Assembly (NCBI GenBank): GCA_027621295.1
Contig: JAQCBR010000029.1
Span: forward strand, 1-37,133
DNA: 37,133 bases
Direction: 5' to 3'
DNA from: Planctomycetota bacterium
GTDB lineage: Bacteria > Planctomycetota > UBA1135 > UBA2386
The notes beneath the pieces are model-generated. The model was not told where the DNA came from. It worked only from the letters and a program-made list of their open reading frames with translations, and did no database searches. Below are positions 32,870-37,133 of this stretch, piece after piece. Within the stretch, counting starts at the first letter, position 1. Each line of letters starts with the position of its first letter. Made by a program: the position numbers and the translations under genes.

Positions 32870-34396
32870 TCAGCGGCGACGACGTCGCCGACCGTCGCGG
32901 CCTCCGCCAGCCGGCTCACCGGCCGGAGCTCCGTCGAGCACACCGGCGCCGAACGCATCCCCATCGGCCGCCCGCGTGATGTCGATCTCCAGCGCGACGT
33001 CGGCCTGCGAGGCCCGGCTCGGCCGCGCGGGGCGGGGCGCCGGGACATCGTCCCCGCGTCGCGGGCTGCGGTCCGCTCCCCCACGAGCCGGACGATCCCC
33101 GCCGTCCCGGCGGGACGCTCCGCGCTCGTCACGCGGTCGCCGCTCCCGGTCGCGTCGGGGCTCCGCGTCGCGATCACGGCGAGGCTCGGCTTCGCGGTCG
33201 CGGCGCGACTGCCCTTCGACTCCGGCCTTGGCCTCTTCCTTTTCCTTGGGCTGCATCACGGTCTTGCCGTCGACGACGACCCGGGCCTTGCCGGACGACG
33301 TCTTCTGCATGTGGCCGAGGATCTCGCGCTGGATGCCGGCGTCGAGGCGCGTGATGAGGCTGATCGCCTCACCTTCGGTCCCCGCGCGACCGGTCCGGCC
33401 GACCCGGTGGATGTAGTCCTCCAGCGCGCGGGGCATGTCGAAGTTGACGACGAGGCCGATGCTGCTGACGTCGATCCCGCGGGCGGCGACGTCGGTCGCG
33501 ACCATGATCCGCGTCTTGCCGCGCGAGAACGCCTGCAGCACGACGTGCCGGGACTCCGCGCTCTTGTCGCCGTGGATCGAGTCCGCCGGAAGTCCGACGC
33601 GCTTGAGCTTGCGGCCGAGTTCCTCGGCGCGCTTCTTGGTCTTGACGAACACCAGCACAGTGCCGTCGCGCTTGCGCAGCAGCCGCTCGAGCCAGGGCTC
33701 CTTCTCGGTCGCCGACATCGTCTCGAAGCGGTGCGTGATCGTCGACGCCGCTTCCGAGCGCTGGCCGACCTGGACGCGTTCGGACATCCCGAAGTAGTCG
33801 CGGACCAGCCCCTCGACCTCGCCGGGCATCGTCGCCGAGAACATCAGGTTCTGGCGCTCCTGCGGCAGGCGGGCGAGCACGCGCCGGATCTGCGGGATGA
33901 ACCCCATGTCCAGCATCCGGTCGGCTTCGTCGAGCACGAACATCTCGACCCGCGACAGGTCGACCGAGTTGCACTGCATCAGGTCGATGAGGCGACCCGG
34001 GCAGGCGACCAGCACGTCGACGCCGCGCTTCAGCGCCGACTCCTGGATCGAGATCGGTATGCCGCCGAAGGCGGTGCGCACGTGGAGACCTGCGAACTGC
34101 GCGTAGACGCGGAGGTTCTCGGCGACCTGGACGCAGAGCTCGCGGGTCGGCACGAGGATCAGGCCGCGGATGCCGGGTTCGCCTCCGGCGAGGCGGTCGA
34201 GCATCGGCAGGCCGAACGCAGCGGTCTTGCCGCTGCCGGTCTGGCCGAGCGCGATCACGTTCTTGCCCGCCTGGACGAGCGGGATCGCGCGGGACTGGAT
34301 GTCGGTGGGGTTGGTGTAGCCGGCCTCGGCCACGCCCTTCAGGATGGACGGCTTCAGTCCGAGGTCCTGGAAGGTCACGCTGTCTTGGGAACTCAC
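32870..34396 (-). CDS. DEAD-box ATP-dependent RNA helicase (RhlE-like)
   Basis: This is a 508-residue RNA helicase used in ribosome assembly, RNA turnover or cold adaptation. Motifs seen: Q motif (TFQDLGLKPSIL ... PTDIQ), motif I GQTGSGKT (51-58), PTRELCVQ, CPGRLIDL, DEAD (156-159), SATM (187-190), and C-terminal ATDVAARGIDV and HRVGRTGRAG. After about residue 375 comes a long Arg/Asp-rich tail with imperfect repeats of RRDR(E/D)AEP, then Pro/Ala and a poly-Arg end, an RNA-binding-type disordered tail. The start is a GTG at 34396 that overlaps the stop of a short upstream reading frame as GTGA. The gene is preceded by about 510 bases without another gene, probably a long leader. Confidence 0.94.
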   Translation of the reverse strand: MSSQDSVTFQDLGLKPSILKGVAEAGYTNPTDIQSRAIPLVQAGKNVIALGQTGSGKTAAFGLPMLDRLAGGEPGIRGLILVPTRELCVQVAENLRVYAQFAGLHVRTAFGGIPISIQESALKRGVDVLVACPGRLIDLMQCNSVDLSRVEMFVLDEADRMLDMGFIPQIRRVLARLPQERQNLMFSATMPGEVEGLVRDYFGMSERVQVGQRSEAASTITHRFETMSATEKEPWLERLLRKRDGTVLVFVKTKKRAEELGRKLKRVGLPADSIHGDKSAESRHVVLQAFSRGKTRIMVATDVAARGIDVSSIGLVVNFDMPRALEDYIHRVGRTGRAGTEGEAISLITRLDAGIQREILGHMQKTSSGKARVVVDGKTVMQPKEKEEAKAGVEGQSRRDREAEPRRDRDAEPRRDRERRPRDERGASRRDGGDRPARGGADRSPRRGDDVPAPRPARPSRASQADVALEIDITRAADGDAFGAGVLDGAPAGEPAGGGRDGRRRRRR

Positions 34397-34905
34397 TCTT
34401 TCGTTTCTCTCGTTCTTGCGGATGGGACCCGGAAGGAGGGGGTCATCCCACCGACCGTCCGATCGGTTCCGGGGCGGCCGACACCTCGCTCCGTCTCGCC
34501 GCGCTGCGGGAGAATGTTGCGAAGCCGCTCCGACCGGGAACCGTCATGGACTGCGGTGACTGCTCGGCAGACTCGAACGTCGGGTTCTCTGCGGCGGCGC
34601 GCTCGGCGCTGCGGCTCGGTCGACGTCTCTCGCGAAGCAGGACTCCTTGGGGGCCATGAAACGACCCCTGCTCGTCGTGGCCACATCGGGCCGGGCGGGG
34701 GTCGGGAGGTTGGATGTCTCGGACGCGGGCGGCCCTCCTGCCACCCTCGGGCGCCGCTGGAACCTCGGCTCGGGGCATCGAGCCCACGGCCGAGCGCACG
34801 GCGCGCTTTCGAGCGCGGGAAGTGTAGGGACCGGGGCGCACCCCCGGCAAGCCCCGAAGGCGGAGGTCCGAAAACGCGACCGGTCGCGGGGGGCGCGCGA
34901 TCCGG
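34397..34905 (-). other. Gene-free stretch upstream of the DEAD-box gene, probable long 5' leader
   Basis: No supportable gene is seen on either strand. On the minus strand it holds two strong hairpins near the TauE end (34831-34847 and 34802-34817). At the other end is a 17-codon frame (ATG 34446, MTPSFRVPSARTRETKE, TGA at 34395-34393) whose stop overlaps the helicase GTG. A 37-codon frame from ATG 34657 to 34544 is also open but looks like composition. Long structured leaders are common for cold-inducible DEAD-box helicase genes; that role here is a guess. Confidence 0.4.
34831..34847 (-). terminator. Hairpin downstream of the TauE/SafE gene
   Basis: A perfect 6-bp G+C stem, CCGGGG/CCCCGG with a 5-base loop, lies 59 bases after the permease stop codon. 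A second stem, CGCGCT/AGCGCG with a 4-base loop, follows at 34817-34802. No clear T-tract is present. One or both may end the propeller-TauE transcript. Confidence 0.35.
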
Positions 34906-35778
34906 TCAGTCGGAGGCGGGCTGCCCGGCCCTTCGCGCGCCAGCAAGCATCAGCACGGCTGCGTAGGTCGCGACCCCCACCACCAGCCAGCGCAGCAGGT
35001 CGAGGGACAGCTCCCGGACGAGGTACACCGCGATCAGCACCGCCGGCAGCCCGCCGAGCGTCAGGCCGAGCGCGGGGCGGAGGCTGTAGGCGTTCTCCCT
35101 CACGAAGCGCACGCTGCCGACCGGCATCAGGAACGCGCATGAGCCCATCATGATCGGGAAGGCAGCCTTCGGGTCCATGCCCAGCAGCGCAACGAGGATC
35201 ATGCACGGCGCGTAGAGGCCGACGCCGAGCGTGTTCAGCGCGCCCAGCAGGACGCTGGTCGGAACGGCGATCGCGAGACCGACCGGCGACAGGCCGAGCG
35301 CGGTTCCCCCGACCGGGCTGCCCCGGAGCATGCCCGAGGTCATGAGCACGGCAGCGGTGAGAAGGGCGCCCCCCATACCGATCTGCACGGCACGCCTGGG
35401 CAGGCGGGCGACGACGCCAGCCCCGACCCACGCGCCCACCACCGCGGCACCGATCATCGAGCCGAGCGTCCAGGGCTCCACGTCGACCGAGGAGATGAAG
35501 AGGAACGCCATCAGCACGACGGGCAGCGTGTGACCGACGTTCATCGTGCCCGGGATCTGCGCGTCCGGGACCATCCGGGTCATCCGGAAGACCGCCGCGG
35601 TCGGAGCGAAGTTGCCGACCCCGAGACTGTCGAAGAAGTTCGTCACGAAGCCGAGCGTGAGCTGGCCCAGCCCCGGAGCGACGGCTCCCGAGCGGCGCGC
35701 AGAGCGGATCGCGCCGAGCCAAACGGCCGCGAAAGCCGCCGCGAACAGCCCGAGCGCGACGAACAGCACGGCGATCAT
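34906..35778 (-). CDS. TauE/SafE-family permease
   Basis: This is a 290-residue polytopic membrane protein with about eight helices in two repeats. The family pattern is seen in each half: GFVTNFFDSLGVGNFAPTAAVF (first repeat, about 43-64) and LLGALNTLGVGLYAPCMI (second repeat, about 178-195). Members are annotated as sulfite or sulfoacetate exporters, but most have no known substrate. The ATG at 35778 overlaps the stop of the upstream propeller gene as ATGA, so the two are probably co-translated. No sulfur-metabolism gene is nearby to support sulfite transport. Confidence 0.88.
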   Translation of the reverse strand: MIAVLFVALGLFAAAFAAVWLGAIRSARRSGAVAPGLGQLTLGFVTNFFDSLGVGNFAPTAAVFRMTRMVPDAQIPGTMNVGHTLPVVLMAFLFISSVDVEPWTLGSMIGAAVVGAWVGAGVVARLPRRAVQIGMGGALLTAAVLMTSGMLRGSPVGGTALGLSPVGLAIAVPTSVLLGALNTLGVGLYAPCMILVALLGMDPKAAFPIMMGSCAFLMPVGSVRFVRENAYSLRPALGLTLGGLPAVLIAVYLVRELSLDLLRWLVVGVATYAAVLMLAGARRAGQPASD

Positions 35779-37133
35779 CGGGCCTCCAGGCGCGCGCGCA
35801 GGGTCGCGAGATCGAGCACGAACACGCCGCGCCCGTGGCTGCCGAGCACGAGTTCGTCAGTGGACTCGGCGACTGCGAGGTCGTGGACCGGAGTGGTCGG
35901 CAGGTCACCGCGGATCGACCGCCAGCTGCCGCCGCCGTCGAAGGACGCGTGCACGCCGCGGTCGGTGCCCAGGAACAGGGTTTCCGGGTCGCGCGGATCC
36001 TCGACGATCACGTTCACCGATTCGTCGGGAAGACCTGCGTCCCGCGCGGTCCAGCGCGCGCCCCGGTCCTCGGAGCGGAACACGAAGGGCCGGAAGTCGT
36101 CCTCGCGGTAGCCGGTCATCGTCACGAAGACGCGGTCCTGCCGATGCCGGGACGCCAGCACGCGGCTGACCCAGTGCGAAGGGAGCCCCTGCGTGAGGTC
36201 CGTCCACGTGGTCCCGCCGTCGCCGGTCCGATGCACGCGGCCGTCGTCGCTGCCGACGTAGATCAGGCCGGGGTCAGCGGGAGCTTCGGCGATCGTGGTC
36301 AGCGTGCCGTAGGGCACGTTGCCCCGGACCGCCGGACCCGGGTCACCGGTCAGGTCGGGACTGATCCGCACCCACGTTTCGCCGCGGTCCGTCGAGCGCA
36401 GCAGGCACTGGGCGCCGTAGAGCAGCGTGCGCGGATCGTGGCGCGAGACCAGGAACGGCGTCATCCAGTTGCGCCGCAGCGCCGGCTCGCCGTCGACGTC
36501 GCGCGGCGCGATGCCCTTGCTCTCGCCGCTGCGCATGTCCTTGCGACGCAGCTCTCCGAACTGGTGCTCGTAGTAGACCGAGCCGGGCTCGTTGCCGTCG
36601 CGGTCGCTCGGGTCGGGCCACGTGAAGTAGCTGTCACCGCCGCCCCAGGGGTCCTGGTAGACGTAGCGCCAGGTCTCGGGCGCACCTGCAGCGACGCCGC
36701 CGGAGGGCGGCCCATAGAGCGCCGCGTTGTCCTGGGTGCCGATGTAGATCGTGTAGGGCGTGGTCACCTCGTCGAGGACCAGCGCGTAGACCTCGGCGAT
36801 CGGCAGCTGGTTGACGCGCAGCCAGTGAGCCCCGCGGTCGTCGGACCGGTACAGCCCGCCGTCGTTGCCGAGGAGCAGACGATCGCCGTCGTCGGGGTCG
36901 ACCCAGAGCTCGTGATGGTCGAGGTGTAGCACCCGCGCCGGATTGGGAATCTGGTCGGTCACCTCCCCGGCGACGCGCTCGAAGCTCCGCCCGCCGTCGG
37001 TGGAGTGCATCAGATAGCTGCCGGCGACCCACAGCTCCTCCGGGTCGTCCGGGGCGACCGCCACCTCGCACAGGTCGTAGCCGATCCGGGATTCGAGCTT
37101 GCCCTCGTCGACGCGACGCCACGAGTCGCCGGA
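35775..37133 (-). CDS. Sortilin/VPS10-like BNR-repeat beta-propeller protein (5' end beyond window)
   Basis: The C-terminal 452 residues are present; the frame is open to the window edge, so the start is missing. Asp-box motifs of the form S-x-D-x-G-x-x-W/F recur: STDGGRSF, SDDRGAHW, STDRGETW, TGDGGTTW, SEDRGARW and SFDGGGSW, marking blades of one or two propellers like those in sortilin/VPS10, Ycf48 and proteins annotated as glycosyl hydrolases. Repeats such as DPETLFLGTDRGVHAS follow the same blade pattern. The protein ends in a conserved-looking HGRGVFVLDLATLRARL segment. It is probably exported; the signal peptide would be outside the window. Catalytic activity is not shown. It precedes the TauE/SafE permease with a 4-base overlap. 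Confidence 0.85.
   Translation of the reverse strand, partial: SGDSWRRVDEGKLESRIGYDLCEVAVAPDDPEELWVAGSYLMHSTDGGRSFERVAGEVTDQIPNPARVLHLDHHELWVDPDDGDRLLLGNDGGLYRSDDRGAHWLRVNQLPIAEVYALVLDEVTTPYTIYIGTQDNAALYGPPSGGVAAGAPETWRYVYQDPWGGGDSYFTWPDPSDRDGNEPGSVYYEHQFGELRRKDMRSGESKGIAPRDVDGEPALRRNWMTPFLVSRHDPRTLLYGAQCLLRSTDRGETWVRISPDLTGDPGPAVRGNVPYGTLTTIAEAPADPGLIYVGSDDGRVHRTGDGGTTWTDLTQGLPSHWVSRVLASRHRQDRVFVTMTGYREDDFRPFVFRSEDRGARWTARDAGLPDESVNVIVEDPRDPETLFLGTDRGVHASFDGGGSWRSIRGDLPTTPVHDLAVAESTDELVLGSHGRGVFVLDLATLRARLEAR

Noticed and set aside
34544-34657. A 37-codon small protein on the minus strand in the helicase leader
   Set aside because: It is Ser/Arg/Pro/Ala-rich with no convincing ribosome-binding site and reads like G+C-rich non-coding sequence.
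32660-34966. A 768-codon open frame on the plus strand opposite the DEAD-box helicase
   Set aside because: It is antisense to a gene with every DEAD-box motif and has no motifs of its own.
1-37133. CRISPR arrays, tRNA or rRNA genes, insertion sequences, phage genes
   Set aside because: I saw no regularly spaced identical repeats, no cloverleaf-like or rRNA sequence, and no transposase, integrase or phage structural protein among the frames.

Overview
The window is very G+C-rich bacterial chromosomal DNA. It is densely packed, with 28 protein genes (one of them broken), and I see no rRNA, tRNA, insertion sequence, prophage or CRISPR array. Several features fit a marine-type Planctomycetota best: HEAT-repeat exported proteins and lipoproteins, an FG-GAP/VCBS protein, a large BNR/sortilin-like beta-propeller protein, a di-haem peroxidase-like protein with EF-hand loops, and a YHS lipoprotein. 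That assignment is an inference from gene content; Acidobacteriota or Myxococcota are not excluded. Start codons are often GTG or TTG, and co-directional genes usually overlap by ATGA or GTGA.

Layout. (1) 1-4700, minus strand: the front of a dcw (division and cell wall) cluster in the order mraZ-rsmH-ftsL-ftsI-murE, with murE cut by the window edge. The mraZ upstream region holds a candidate promoter overlapped by helically phased MraZ-box-like repeats. (2) 5034-8416: a zinc-ribbon protein and a HEAT lipoprotein (minus), a GNAT-like acyltransferase (plus) and a small lipoprotein (minus). (3) 8530-14863: an SLC13-type permease with internal RCK_C domains (plus), a translationally coupled pair of a membrane-anchored protein and a HEAT-repeat protein of about 1000 residues (minus), and an EamA exporter (plus). 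(4) 14879-22901: housekeeping and metabolic genes, namely nnrE, recG, a UDPGP-type uridylyltransferase, egtD, moaA, a PhzF-family isomerase and a FAD-dependent oxidoreductase. (5) 23096-25513: a di-haem cytochrome c peroxidase-like gene interrupted by one in-frame TGA, then a terminator hairpin and a convergent YHS lipoprotein. (6) 25647-30811, minus: a three-subunit molybdenum hydroxylase of the 4-hydroxybenzoyl-CoA reductase type, with a translationally coupled exported beta-propeller protein. (7) 30890-37133: an FG-GAP protein, a YugP-type membrane metallopeptidase, a DEAD-box RNA helicase with a roughly 510-base leader, a TauE/SafE permease, and a partial sortilin-like propeller protein.

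How the genes work together. The mra/dcw genes act in peptidoglycan synthesis and septation. moaA makes the first intermediate of the molybdenum cofactor that the hydroxylase needs, although it lies about 5 kb from the hydroxylase genes in a separate unit. egtD carries out the first step of ergothioneine synthesis, with no egtB partner in view. The findings I would follow first are: the hydroxylase with its full [4Fe-4S] cysteine signature and its propeller partner; the recurring TANNNT boxes placed exactly 9 bases before start codons, which suggest near-leaderless transcription; the single TGA that splits the peroxidase gene; and the extended MraZ-box array.
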